From Paraphysomonas bandaiensis (Eukaryota > Chrysophyceae), in contig CBFFRP010000423.1 in the NCBI GenBank assembly GCA_965644295.1, positions 124,001 through 188,000 on the forward strand: a stretch of DNA of 64,000 nucleotides, written 5' to 3'. The notes beneath the pieces are model-generated. The model worked only from the letters and a program-made list of their open reading frames with translations, made no database searches and was not told the DNA's origin. This document shows, in pieces, positions 10,178 through 23,154 of the stretch. Numbering within the stretch: position 1 is the stretch's first letter; each line of letters opens with the position of its first letter. The translations under genes were made by a program, and so were the position numbers.

Positions 10178-10541
10178 GTATGTATGTATGTATGTATGTA
10201 TGTATGTATGTATGTATGTATGTATGTATGTATGTATGTAGGTATGTATGTATGTATGTATGTATGTATGTATGTATGTATGTATGTATGTATGTATGTA
10301 TGTATGTATGTATGTATGTATGTATGTATGTATGTATGTACGTATGTATGTATGTATGTATGTATGTATGTATGTATGTATGTATGTATGTATGTAGGTA
10401 TGTATGTATGTATGTATGTATGTATGTATGTATGTATGTATGTATGTATGTATGTATGTATGTATGTATGTATGTATGTATGTATGTATGTATGTATGTA
10501 TGTATGTATGTATGTATGTATGTATGTATGTATGTATGTAT
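10178..10541. repeat. (GTAT)n microsatellite, about 360 bp
   Basis: Almost pure tetranucleotide repeat with occasional GTAG or GTAC units. It continues the tract interrupted by the retrotransposon and lies about 100 bp upstream of the DUF5107 gene. Confidence 0.97.
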
Positions 10542-10638
10542 ACATGTGTTTCTGTGTATATTATTGTTGTTATTTCCACATAATTATTTCCAACTCTCCT
10601 CTGCTTGCATATATTGTCTTGTATAACAAGGCACAATC

Positions 10639-13561
10639 ATGCTCGCATTATCAATCTTTCTCGCATCAACTGCTACTGCTGCAGTCAGCAGCCAAATAAA
10701 AATAGAGAAGAGTACTATCAATGTATTAAACTCAGAGACTCTACCGGGTAATCTCTTACCTAATTTCCTCTTCCAACAAGGATCTATTGAAGGTGGAAGT
10801 GTCGGGGTACATATTGGAGGTGGTAAGGGTGAACCACATCCATTTATTCCTGATGATACTTGTGGCGATGATATATTTGAGGGGGCTATGGAGGATATGC
10901 GGTATGTTTCATATGTTTGTTTGTATGTATATACGTATATACATATATGTGTGTATATATATTATTGTAATTTACTATTAATTACTATATTTTACTATTA
11001 GATACTGTTAGTTACTATTTTTTGTTTTTAATTTATTGCGATAATATATCACTCTGTTGGCATTCTTGTAGATCCCCCCAGCTTCCCTATCTAACTCAGG
11101 ACCTATGGACGTGCGATCGTACACCCGAGGATATTCCCGTTTGGACAATGGAGACCGATGAGCTCAAGGTGACCATCACTCCTCAGTTTGCTGGTAAGGT
11201 TTGGGCTATTTATGATAAGGTGCGAGAGCGCGATATCCTCTACAACAACCGTGCCCACCAGCCTGCCAATATTGGAGCTCTGAAGGCCTGGGCTGCCGGT
11301 GGTGCTGAGTGGAATTGGTGCGTTTTGCGCTTTATATATTATCTAGAGGATTTTTATTTGTGTATTCTGTTACTAGGTCACCTGGTCATGTTGGACACAG
11401 TGCATTTTCAGAGACGGAGGTGTATCTAACCAAAGTGGACACCTCCGCCGGACCTATGCTCCGTGTACACGAGTTCGACCGCTACAATGGAACCGTCTGG
11501 CAGGTGGATATGATAATCGCTAATGGGAGCTTCATTGCCCATCCACGCATTACCAATCCCACCCCACACGATCAACGTGGCTACTGGTGGACATGGTGAC
11601 AGAATATATGACTTTGTGTCTATACACCGTGACGTATTTTGCAGCGTTGCTGTTGAGGCGAAGACCTCTACTCGTATCTTAACCCCTGCCACACATGTTG
11701 CTGAGACATCGCGTGAGCCAATGAGAGATGCCCCATGGCCATACTTTGCAGAGGCTATCGAGAATAGCACTTTCAAAGTAGGTGTTTCTCTATTAATCGG
11801 AATGCATCTTTATGTAAATATTCTTTATTGCAGGGATATGATGGCGAGTGGCCCACTGACAACTCCTACCTCGGAAACCACCAGCTCGGCGACATGTTCC
11901 TTCGGATTCCAGACAGTGTATACACTCCGTACATTGCACACACCCAGGAGGATGGATATGTGTTGGTACACGGCCACCCGCTAAACGGTGAGAATACTAT
12001 TCACGCTTAACTTGTTTTGTGGTAGGTTACTTGTTTTGTTACAGGAACCAAATTCTTTACCTGGGGAGATGGCGGACCTGGAAGGTTTATGCAAGACTTC
12101 CTTGCAGGTGGAGGAAAGAGACAGGGTGATTACACTGAACTCCAGGTGGGACCCGCCCCGACACAAATGCAGAACTTCCCGGTGCCTAAGAATACTGTTT
12201 TGGAATGGACTGAGTGGTGAGATTGTAATCATGATGATTAGTTATGCGATTGTTAATGGTGTTAAGCTACTGATTCTGGGTGTCTCTTGTGTCCTTTGAG
12301 TAATAATATTTGTGAAGGTTCAAGGGATTTGATGGTGATGTAAGCGTTCTCCGTGGCGACGACTATCAGAAGGCTCTTGACGAAATTGATACATGGATGA
12401 AAAGCTCCGAGGGTATGACTCAGGAAACTGTGCATGACTGGGACGCTTTCTTTGAGAAATACGCCACTGTTGAGCCCAGCGAGGTGCTGTTTTTATCTAC
12501 GTGCATTTCAATGTTGTTGTTATCTAATAAACGCGTCCTGCTGTGCAGATTTTAGTACGTGGGCAGCCTTGGGGAGCTCTTGAGGAAAAGCTTTTGGGGC
12601 AGAGACTTGCACCTGGCCTCGTTTTCGACCTTCCCAGCAAGGGTGAGGAGGGGTACGAGGAGATGCTACCCTGGATGGAGCTATTGAGCGACGGAACTTT
12701 CTCGGATGCAACTCTTTCTCGCCTTCCACTTTCATATCAAACCACTGACAACTGGTTTAAGGTCATCAAAGAGTCTGCCGACCGGGGGATGACCTGGCTG
12801 CATGCTCTCCACATTGCTATCAATCTGATTGAGCGTGGTGATGTCGAGGAGCCAAGAAACATCCTCAAGCAGTCCATGGAGCTCAAGCCTAATCCCATTG
12901 CTGCACGCAATCTAGCTATCCTTTGTCAGACATACGAGGAAGCCTGGCCACATTTCATGGTGAGTTGCAGTTATCCTCAATTCACGCACCCTTACTTTCT
13001 GTCTGTACGATTATAGGCTGCATGGGAAATCTTGCAGCAGGGCGAATGGCGTAATGATCCCGCTTACGAGAGACTCACTCGCAATTTGGTAACTGAGATG
13101 AGTTTCTTGCTTCAGCAGGAGGGATGGTACTCTCGCATGGAGGAGTGGGTGAAGGTGGTTCCAGAGTTTGCCCGTGATCTGGATGCCTTCGTGACCCTCC
13201 AGAGCAAACTGGCAATTCACAATGGCCAGTTTTCTGAGGCTCTTGAAATTCTCGGTGCCAATTGCTTTCCAACATACGCAAGCGCCAGAGATGATCTCAT
13301 GGATATGTGGAACACAGCGCAGGTATGTATATCGGATGCGTTACGAATTAGTATATTGATGAATCTTTCGTTGTTAATAGGAGGGACTGGCTGCTCAGAA
13401 GAAAGGCTCTCCTCTGAGTTTCGTGGAAGCTCATCAAGTTCGTGTTGCTAACCCAGTCCCTGAGAATATCGGGTGCAAGTACGCTTCCGAGGTTTGTTGC
13501 TCAGAATTAGTAATAGTTACTTTTTAACGTGCATATGCAGTACTGCACAAACTACTGGTAA
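10639..13561 (+). CDS. Secreted DUF5107 family protein
   Basis: Exons: 10639-10901, 11072-11317, 11377-11595, 11645-11777, 11834-11987, 12045-12216, 12318-12483, 12549-12959, 13017-13322, 13381-13491, 13541-13561 (733 aa). The N-terminus MLALSIFLASTATAAVSS is a signal peptide. The DUF5107 core is recognised by KVWAIYDKVRERDILYNN, QPANIGALKAWAAGGAEWNW, then GHVGHSAFSET, KFFTWGDGGPGRFMQDF and the Gln-rich YTELQVGPAPTQMQNF. A C-terminal helical part (about 500-720) carries TPR-like pairs, as in the bacterial homologues. The family is best known from bacteria, next to carbohydrate-active enzymes. A sugar-related role outside the cell or in the secretory path is inference. Introns are 48-170 nt, all GT-AG. 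It diverges from the 1718-4801 gene across the microsatellite. Confidence 0.85.
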
Positions 13562-14847
13562 ATGTTAAAGCCGATCCGCAATCTCCACTCCCCCTGGTTG
13601 AGTTGCAAGTATTGATTGGTCGTTAAACGAATGCGATGAAATGCCAAGTTTAATTGATGGTCTCTTTCCGTGACATACTTATGAATTGGATTTCTTCCTG
13701 TTATCATCCATAATAATAAGAAGTTATGTGCGCTTCATTGCACTTGTTTGGTTACTGCAGTTTTCTTGTAAGGTTATTGTGTGGTTCAGAATGAAAACAT
13801 GAGGTGTCCACGGAATACCTTGTACCTTGACAATAATTTTATAGGTAAGTTTATGATGTATTAGACTACGATATTTAACGCTTATAAGTAACTGGTAAGG
13901 AGCAAAAATAATGATGGATGTGCGATTCCATGTCTCGCAAGTTGAGATTGCTAAAATCGGTTTTAATCTGTCTACCAAGCTCGGCAGTAGGGCTGTGAAA
14001 CAATTAATTGGCGGAAGTTGTAGTCTATTAAAGTTACAACTACTGCTTACTGTCCCAATATCAAACTATGTACGGAAATAGCTCTTTATTTGCTACCAAC
14101 ATAGCTGGCTCAACTGTCATTTCATTGCTGGCGACCATCCATGCGTAAAACATAAGGTATTCTAAATGCCGAGAATTCAAACTCTTAGGCAAATCAGTCA
14201 TAACTATAATAGCTCTACTGAATAATATTTCAACTTTGTGTTTCACACTGTGGTATCGACTTTACTTGTTAAAACGTTATCGCTTCCGCCGCCTGATATC
14301 ATCAATCAAACACTGCGTTGTGTAGAAACTCTGAACTATTCCGTCACTGTTATTATCATCTTCTTCCTCATTGGGCGTTACCACTTTGTATCTTCATGAC
14401 TGCCTTTTTTCGAAAGGAGCGTTATCAATAATAGCAGACGCGGATTTGTATAACCCATCTCTCAGTTTCAGAATGAACACATTTGAATGGTCTAGATTAA
14501 GTTTGAACCTTTAAGTACCTATATAAGGCTTGTGTGCCTCGAACCGCTACTTAATTGAAGAAAATTTTTATCAATTTTAATTGCCATTATTACCTGTTAT
14601 CCCAATTTCATTTATTGCAATGTCAATAATTGATAATTAATACTATTCCTCTAGAGAATACATTGCGGCATCAAATTACGCAACATTGTACCTGTTGTTT
14701 ATAACTAATATGTTCCACAGTTTAGTTGGCAATACAGTACACTACAATATAATAATACGCAACATCAACACTCCTTTGAAGCAAAATAGTTCCATTACTG
14801 GACATATTGCTCACACACAAACGTACATGCAGCATCAAGTATATGTC
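13562..14847. other. Intergenic between convergent genes
   Basis: This holds the 3' flanks of the DUF5107 gene and the FN3/WW/EF-hand gene. It is AT-rich. I see no supported gene, RNA or repeat. Confidence 0.5.
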
Positions 14848-16913
14848 TCAATCATCAATCAAATGCAGATTCCGACATCCGCACATACAGTATCTTCCAT
14901 GTGGACCAACTCGCTTCTGCAGCGAAGTGAACTCTAGCAGCCGTGACGACATTGCAGCGATCTTGCCTTTGCTCGGCCCAAAGCAGCAACAAAATTTCTT
15001 CGACTTTACTAGGGTTTCTAAAGCTGGTGGATGTTCTTGAATATCATCCGGTTGAGCACTAGCCTCGACTTCGTTGACTTGATAGTACCCACTTGTACCC
15101 CTGTTCAAAGGCCCTTTTCGAGTAACCTGCATACGGACAGGCCCATTCTCAGCAATTTCCTGCAGCAAAGCAAACGCCTCCAGTTTTCCCAATAAACCTG
15201 TTTTCGGCTTCCGCTTCGCAAGTTTACACATCAACATCGCAAACTCTGAGAATTCAATGGTTCCGTTATTATTTGTGTCAATGGAACGGAAAAATAGCTG
15301 TCTAGAAAGTTTGTCTCCCTTAGCAAACGATTACAACCATAAGGACGTATACAATACGGCACATACCCCTGCATCTACAGCATCCAGAAAAGTGTAGAAC
15401 TCAGACTCATCGATATTTCCTGTGCGCGATCTATTGATCTCCTCAAACTGAAGTTTTATCCTTTCCACCATGCCAAAATCGAAAGTATTATGAAGCTGTA
15501 TACATAGGTCACTACAATTACTAATGTGCTTTACATGGCTGACCTTATCCCACTCCGCATCAGAAAGGTGGAATTTGACTTGATTTGGCATGCACCATAA
15601 CACTTCAGACTCGTCGAGAGTGTGAACGTATTGCCATCGTTCAGCAAGTGGGTGCCACCTTACTATCCTGCAGAAAATAGAATATATAAGAATATAAAAA
15701 AGTTGTTGTAAATTTCCCACCAGTCCCCAACCATGAAGTCTTTCTTTTTGGTAAGCTTCTTTGGAAGTTGCTTCTCTTTGGTCTTATCAGAAAAATCAAT
15801 ATCGACATTGAACAACTTTTCGTTCATCTTTTCCCTCTTAATGTGTGCAGTTATATCCATGAATTTTTGGTAAGATTTAATCTCCAGCTCATCGTTTAGA
15901 TAATACTACAATTTTTCAGTGACGACAGTATTGAAACATGCAATCATGTCACTACAGCATTCTACACATACTGTGCCACATATATCTTGGTAACGCAAAA
16001 AAAAGTATATACACACTTCACATATTAGAACGCACCCTAAACAGAAACTGAATGTCTCTACGTTCAAATCTTTCTCCTATTTCGAAAAGTATCTCCTTGT
16101 AGCGCACAATTCCCACACTCTCAAAGTGCAATATTTCCTGAAAATGTCTACTGTCAACAAAGAACAAAAGATCAGAGTCATGTTGCACCTCGTCGTAAAG
16201 CTCTCTAAGGTGGTGTATCTCCCTGGCATGAAACAGTTCTGCTATAAATTCCTCTAAAAAGTATGGGTCTGCATCTGGTCGAGTGGTGAGTGTCTAACAT
16301 AAGCAGAAACTGAGGTCCCTCAAAAAATTTAGTTGGAAAACTACCTGGTTGAGATGACTATTGGTATAAACAAACTCCTTTGTACTTTCTTGTAGTACAC
16401 GTTTCCAACCAAAAGGAAGGTCTGCTTCAATGAGAACCGAATTGGAGCAGGGAGACTCACGGCTGTAGCCTTGTTTATTCCTCGCCTTAACTGAGAACCG
16501 ATACTATGCAGTATGTTATATCCACTGTGTTGTAATCGTTTGCTCACATAAGTGCTTACCTCTCTACCATTTGTCAATCCCTCAAATATAATCTGTTTAA
16601 TTTTCTTCAAAAACTTTACGGGCATTGATCCCTTATGTTTCCATGTATCACCAGTGAGATCCTTTCGATAGCGATGTACTTCCCATTCAATTATATCCGA
16701 ATCATCATCATAATGCCACCATACAGCAGCTGATTCATGACGACCTAATGCATATACAAGATTAGGTGGTTCAGGAAAACCAAATAATCGATCCATTTCT
16801 TCTTTCTTCTCTGGTGATAGTGTGGATACAGTAGAAGATGAACGAGCATCATCTAATAAAATCTTTTGATGATATTCCATACTTTTAACTTTTTTTGCAG
16901 CAAATAATTCCAT
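14848..16913 (-). CDS. FN3 - WW-like - EF-hand protein
   Basis: Exons: complement(14848-15318, 15367-15667, 15721-15905, 16036-16293, 16345-16503, 16560-16913), 575 aa, introns 48-130 nt. A fibronectin III domain spans about residues 45-155 (PEPPNLVYALGRHESAAVWW to SVKARNKQGYSRESPCSNS). A WW-like segment follows: LPFGWKRV, then VYTNSH, then TTRPDADPYFL, with the second Trp replaced by Thr. Next come helices typical of this architecture, a second WW-like stretch (GDWIVRWHPLAERWQYV), and two EF-hand loops: EINRSRTGNIDESEF, which starts with Asn instead of Asp, and SIDTNNNGTIEFSEF, which is canonical. The tail has KKFCCCFGPSKGK, a possible palmitoylation patch. A calcium-responsive scaffold is the likely role, but none is known. 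The first 230 nt of coding sequence are AT-rich. Confidence 0.8.
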
Positions 16914-17831
16914 TTTTTTTAATAATAAAAACCCCTAATAACTATTAAACTATTGATTTCTATATATATGAGTAGTTTCTAATAGATATATAGTGATATA
17001 TACTTAATAGTTATGTATGTCGTAGTTGTTCGAGTAGCTAGTTAGCTAGCTATATATATATATATAAAGTCTGTTGATATGGTATGTAATGCAATGAATG
17101 AAACATAAGGTTCTTAGATGGATATTGTGGTATCTTCTCCATGTGTAATTAGATCTTAATTTATTGCATGATTGTTATGAAATGATGGTGTATATGGTGG
17201 CTATATATATACAGATATCTATATGGGGTTAGCAGTATGAGTATGTTATATATACATACATGCGTATGTTATATAGAGACTACACACAGCATACATATAC
17301 ATATACATATACATGCTGTGTAAGGTATATCATTGGGATAAACGGGCTTACTGGGATAACTGATCTATACACAGCAGTACTGCTGCATGTATGGTGTACT
17401 GTAGTATTACGTACAGCAGTACGGTTCACTAGTACAGCAGCAGTGGGGTTAGTTATACATCTTACAGTACATTTATCTATCGAGCAGTACATGTATGTAT
17501 ATACTACTGTACACACGTACATATAGATGCATATATATCATCCTCATATATATATATACACACCTCTATAGACTCATTAAACTTTCAATTCACACTATAT
17601 CACACACTCTAATCACCTCACATCATCTTTTATTCTTCTATCACATTCTCTTATCTTTTACTGGTAATCTCTCACCTCAATCTACCTCATTTACACCCCT
17701 ATACATACATATATACATGTATCCATCATATCTCACAGTATACATACATAACTCCATCTAATTAATCATCATATGATCAGTACATCTCCTCCAACAAGAT
17801 ATCTTTTAATCTCACTTATCTGAAGGTTGAT
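16914..17831. promoter_or_regulatory. Divergent promoter region
   Basis: This separates two divergent start codons (16913 and 17832). It is strongly AT-rich with (TA)n runs at 17050 and 17550 and CATA repeats at 17290. Around 17370-17440 the words CAGCAGTAC and CAGTACTGCTG recur, including the 14-nt perfect palindrome CAGCAGTACTGCTG. No separate gene is supported. Confidence 0.5.
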
Positions 17832-20800
17832 ATGGAGGGTGTATCACGGCAGTTAAGTGCTGATACAGATACTGATGAATGGAGCAGTACATCGCCTGAT
17901 ATTGTTGTACATAGTCGTAGACGTGCTACACGTGTTAATATTCTTGAAGCTACTAGTGTGGCATTTATTTCTGAAGAACAAGTTCATAGAATTCGCTCTG
18001 TGTTAGCACGATTGATTGAATTAGCACCTGTTAAACGCACCGATCATATGCTAAAGGCAAGAGCGTTTATTTTATGGTCAGAGAAGCATCCCCTCTATCA
18101 AAAGTGTGATGAGCTGGCAAAACAACTACAAGAACGGGCACTAGCGTTAAAAACATTGAAAGAAGCGTATTTGAGGGATGTTGTGAGGTATTGAAAAAAT
18201 ATCAACCGTGTTATTTTATTCTGACGAAATACATAAGTGTGAAATTCCAGTTGGAGCGATATTATAAAGACCATAACATGGAGGTTGAGTCCAGGGAACT
18301 TACAAGTATTCCCAGTGCAGATCTTCGTTCCCTTGTTTATTCATCTCAGTCAGAGGATTCATCCAACCAGCTTCGGCACACGGTTATGAAAGCTCACTTG
18401 GTTTCACAGGAAGAGTCAAAGAAGTGGACAGCTAACCCATGGGAAAAGAGCAAGTCGTACAAGGCTTTCAAGAACATAGAAACCGACGGTAGATTCTCTA
18501 TGCCACCTGGAGGAAATTCTATCAACTTATACGCCCCTTCTCGACACCGTCTCTTTGTTCGTTACTGCAAGCAGTGCATTGGAATTATGACACTCGTAGA
18601 GGAGTGGAATCAGGACGTGGAGAAATCATTTTACAGGCGAATTGAGGGGAAAACGAATGAAGAATTGAGGCAAGTTATTCGCAATCTCAATGAATTTATT
18701 TTGGAACAATCAAAAGAAATTGAAAACCTTCAGAGAGACTTGGATGCAGTACGAAAGGGCTCGCATTGGTTTGACACATGGAAAGAAACCACACACTTTG
18801 ACGAAGATATGAAGCTGAAGGCTAATCGATTCAGGTGCATAAATATAGATTGGTTGGTGTAATATAATGTTCTGAGGTACTCTATATACAGAGAATTATA
18901 TATACGTTGGAATAACGAAGCGCAAATGTGTCATGAGGAGAAGGAGGAAATTCGGAGGCAACTGAAAGCAACCAAACTTAGACTCAAAGAATCTGAGGAA
19001 CAGTTTGAGAGTACAGTAGCATCCATGAAAGAGAATTACGAAAGTGCAAGAGAAGAGTGGGAGGCGGAGCGTAGTGCTCTTAAGAGAGATATATACGAAA
19101 GAGACAGCTTATTAGATGAGAAAGACGTTATGGTCGAGCGAATGACTACAGAGGTCAAAAAAGCAGTTGATGAAAAGGAGAGATTTGAGAGAATAAACAA
19201 GCAGCTACTAGCTTCGATTGATGAAAAAGATAAAATTCTCAGTGAGTATAGAGAAGAAGCAGTGAATCATATAGAGAGTCTTAACACTCAAGTTCATATG
19301 TTAAACCAAGATGTTGAAATGGCAGACGCTGAGAAAGACCGATTGCTTGAGGAGCTGGAGCGCCTGAAGTACGGGGACAATGGTGCTACTAGTAATGCGG
19401 AAGAGAAAGTCGAGGCGAGTGCAGAGATTGGTGAAAAAGTCTATGATGAAGCTTCTGCCCTAGGTGGCGTCACTAATACTAGTGCTACTCTCAGCGCTGA
19501 GGAGTCGATGAGAATTCGCAAGGAATACCTAATTAACAAAATGCGGGCAGTTATATCTGTCATTCCTCGAAGACTACGCAGTCACATTGCCACGAACATA
19601 GAACGATTTGCACCAGTGGTAGCTGATAATTTCACACAAGCCGAATCGAAGCGTTCTACTAGTAGTCGTGTAGCATCTCCAGAACAAGGGTATATGAGAA
19701 ACGAACTAGATCGGTTCAGTGAGGTGGATGACGAGGATTGTGATGAGGTGTCACTTCTAAGTGATGGTGCTCCGGATGCTAATCTGGGAAATCAAGAAGC
19801 TCTACTCACTTCACTTGAGGGGGAAAAGCCAGTTTCAGCTGGAATTTCAAGGACGGTCGAACAGCAACCTCAGCAAAAAGAATCTACGCCATCTAATGCA
19901 TGTGATTATCACACATCCGTACAAGACGAGAATGATGGCGAAGCACCCATTCGCTGGAGGGAGTCGTCACAAAGAAACCAGCGCAGAAGTATATCTTCAT
20001 CTCGGGCGCCGCCACGAACTGTGTCTCACAAGCAGAGTGCAACTGAATCAAGTAGTGATACTCATGTCGATGGACAGCGGTTTAGTCAGCCAATTGTATT
20101 GGATGAGAATAATAATATGCCGTCCCGTCCGAGGAGCGGTAGCAGTGTCAAATCAGTAGAGATTGATAGGGGAACGAAACCTAGTTCTCAGTCTACCGAT
20201 CATCCTGCAGAAGAAAACTCGAATTATCAGTCGATATCTCGACAGCACAGCGAGGATATTGTGTTTCCATCTGTAGAAGCTGCTGAAATTGATTGTAAAG
20301 TGCAGGCTGATACGAAGCCTAGTTCAGCGAGGCTTCGTTCATTGTCAAGGGCTAGAAGTAGCGGAACAATATCTTCTGTTGGAGACTCATGTGATGCTGA
20401 CGATGCATCTGACATGTCGCGCCCTATTCTGAATGTGAGACGTCATGCAAGCAAGACGAAATTAGCGGCAGATATCGCCCCGCTTATTAGGGTTGACACT
20501 ACGGATAGCTCAGATTCGTATTCCGCTGCGGGACGTGGGTCCAAGGCCGCGATTATTCCGACGCAGATTATTCGAGCTCGTAGTCAGATTATGCGACAGC
20601 TTTCATCTCTACAAGATTCTATTCCGGAGGAGTCCGACAGGGATAGGGAAATGAGTGTGTCCTGTGTTGAACCTGGTCAGTCCGCAGCATCTAGTTCGCA
20701 ATTAATAGCGGACTATCATGAGGGTGTTTCGGACTTACTAGGGTTGATAGCCCCGTATATTAGACCTCCTATGTCCTTGAAAATTGCAGCCATATGCGTT

Positions 20801-22720
20801 CGGTTTTGTGTAAAGTTCAGGCGAGCGCTAGACAAAAGAGACCCATCTCAGTTAGGATCATTTGGGCAACGAATCCTTATTAAACGACACGAAAAATGTA
20901 ATGATGAGCTGCATCGACGTCTCAGCGTAGTCACTGAAAGCAGTGCACATGTTGAACATTCAAAGCGTGAATTCATGCTGCAAAAAAATCAGATGGCAGC
21001 GCGTATAAAACAATTGGAGCAAGAGGTAATTGTGTATCGGAAGGAACAAAGGCATTTCAAAAAGGATATGTGGGAACTGAAGATAGATGTTCTGCGGCAG
21101 CACATAATGGGCCAATGGCAGCGAACAATGGCCCATGACCTAGCCGAGTTGGTGAAGCTAATGAGGATGAGGCTCTACGGGATGATTAACTCCAATTTTG
21201 AGACATCAGTGACGATGGGTTCAGATATGACCGAATCATCAGCAGAGGGAAAGATGCAACTGCATCATGTGCATGGAAAATTGCGTGCACTGGTTGCGGA
21301 AATGACTAAATGGAGCCGAGAGCATAAAGAAGAACATCCAGTTAGAGACTTGCAACTAGGATATTTCAATTCATTTCAGGGATATGGGTCGAAAATTCGA
21401 AATGAAGAACGCGCACTGAAGATACTCGCCCGTGCCGCAAAGTGTGATTTAATTCAAGTGGAGAAGAGGTGGAATGCTAAGGTTGAAAAGGTTCGGTCAG
21501 TTGAGGTAAAATACAAGGAGGTTGTGAAGTCGAAACAGTGCCCTACTTGTGTAGAATATGAGCGAGTGTTCCTCAGTCAGAACGGGAAATCGACGAAGGA
21601 TAGCATGAGTTGGTCTGAATTTGGACTTGTAGCAACCTTACAGTCGGGAGGCAGTGGGGGTAATACTGCAGAGCGAGTGAAGAAACTATTGCAATCTCTT
21701 CCAGCAGACCAGTTGAACGGGGTAAAAGAGTCTATTAAAGAGGCAATATTTCATGATGTTGTCGAAGAAGAACAAAAGAAAGCGGAGACTGTAATGCGTG
21801 AAAAGGTTTCTAAATACCTTGAGAAAGAGTACGACTTGCACAATCAGATAAATGATCTCAATGTGCAGATAATGGAAAAGGAGAAAGCTGCAGCAAGAAT
21901 AGAAGAATCGAAGGCACAGGATTTTTCTCGAATATTAACTGAGCGCGATGATTTGAGGGACACAGTTAGAGATCTGACTCGCCAGAATCTCGTCCTCCGT
22001 ACTGCTGTTCGAGATAGCTATAAGGTGACTCAGATGGAAGAGGAAGAACTAGCACGTACACAGGAGATTATGCGTGAAATGGAGAGAAAATCAAATCCTC
22101 CTAAATCTGATAAATCTACTCAAGTTGATGGGGACGACCAGTCATCACTTGGGGAGGAGTCAATAATGCTAGATCAGACCGACATCGTGCTTCAGGCAAA
22201 GGCACGTAATTTTTTTGCGCGTATGAGTGTTGTAGATCCTACAACTATTGGTGGGGAACAGCCCACTTGGGGATCTTCTAGAATATCTCATCCAGAGGAG
22301 CGTCCCTCTGTTACTGATGCTATGTCTACTGTTACCAATGCAAAGTCGAAATTCCGCCAACTGAAAAATATTCCTATTGGTGTCTCCAGAAAAGTCATCA
22401 GAGAAGCGACGGCTTACGGTGAAATGGATGACCGCAACACGTCTCGCATGGCAGCACACTTGCAGGCGGGGAGCATGAAATACGGGCGCTCAGATGCTCT
22501 CGCTCTTTCACGACAAAGTGAAAGTACTGAGGAACTCCATAAATTTGGCTCTACGCCAATGACTTCAGAATCAGGCAAACGTAGACCAGAATCTGCTCGT
22601 GAAGTCACATCTGTTATGAAAAGTGGCGTACCAATTCGTACTGGCATTGCCACTCACGGTTACAGGAAAAAATCTTTCCGACCAGAATCGGCTCCTAGCC
22701 ATCGAAAAAAGAGTACTTGA
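17832..22720 (+). CDS. Large coiled-coil protein, 1593 aa
   Basis: Exons: 17832-18187, 18238-18834, 18892-22720; the two introns are 50 and 57 nt. I do not recognise a family. A charged coiled coil occupies roughly residues 330-480 (KLRLKESEEQFEST onward). A long Ser-rich low-complexity linker covers about 540-960. A second coiled-coil region covers about 1010-1400, with a CPTC pair in SKQCPTCVEYERVF. A basic, Ser-rich tail follows. The N-terminus has a short helical domain (EEQVHRIRSVLARLIELAP, FILWSEKHPLYQKC). The size and the coils separated by a disordered linker would fit a centrosomal or ciliary scaffold, but this is inference. The first 200 nt favour T-ending codons. It diverges from the FN3/WW/EF-hand gene. 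Confidence 0.8.
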
Positions 22721-23154
22721 TGCCTTTCCTTATAGACTGGTAATTTGTGCTAAGTGAGTGATATTTATTGTATATGGCGAACATAGTCGTAAAAATATGT
22801 ATAGTAATACCAATTCTCCGAAAGGTGTTTGTTTTTATTAAGTATTAAGTATAATCTTATTCTTCTCATATCATGCGGCACTCCGTCGACTATTAGCAAG
22901 CAATAGTACTTGCAATTTATAGATGTCACAAAAGATACGTTAGATATTCTGTCCGCTTTATAAAGTAGTATATAGAATTGACAAATGTACGCATACTTAG
23001 TAGAAGTAGAAGTGCACTTTCGCTTGAAGTTAAATATGCAATATATCAAATCGGATTTTGATTAATAATAATATTATTAGTGTATATCCTGCATTGAATT
23101 GTATTTATAACAACTGTGGACGCCACTGCATGGAAACGGTACTCATAACCAACT
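22721..23154. other. Intergenic between convergent genes
   Basis: This AT-rich stretch separates the stops of the coiled-coil gene and the transporter gene. No feature is supported. Confidence 0.5.
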
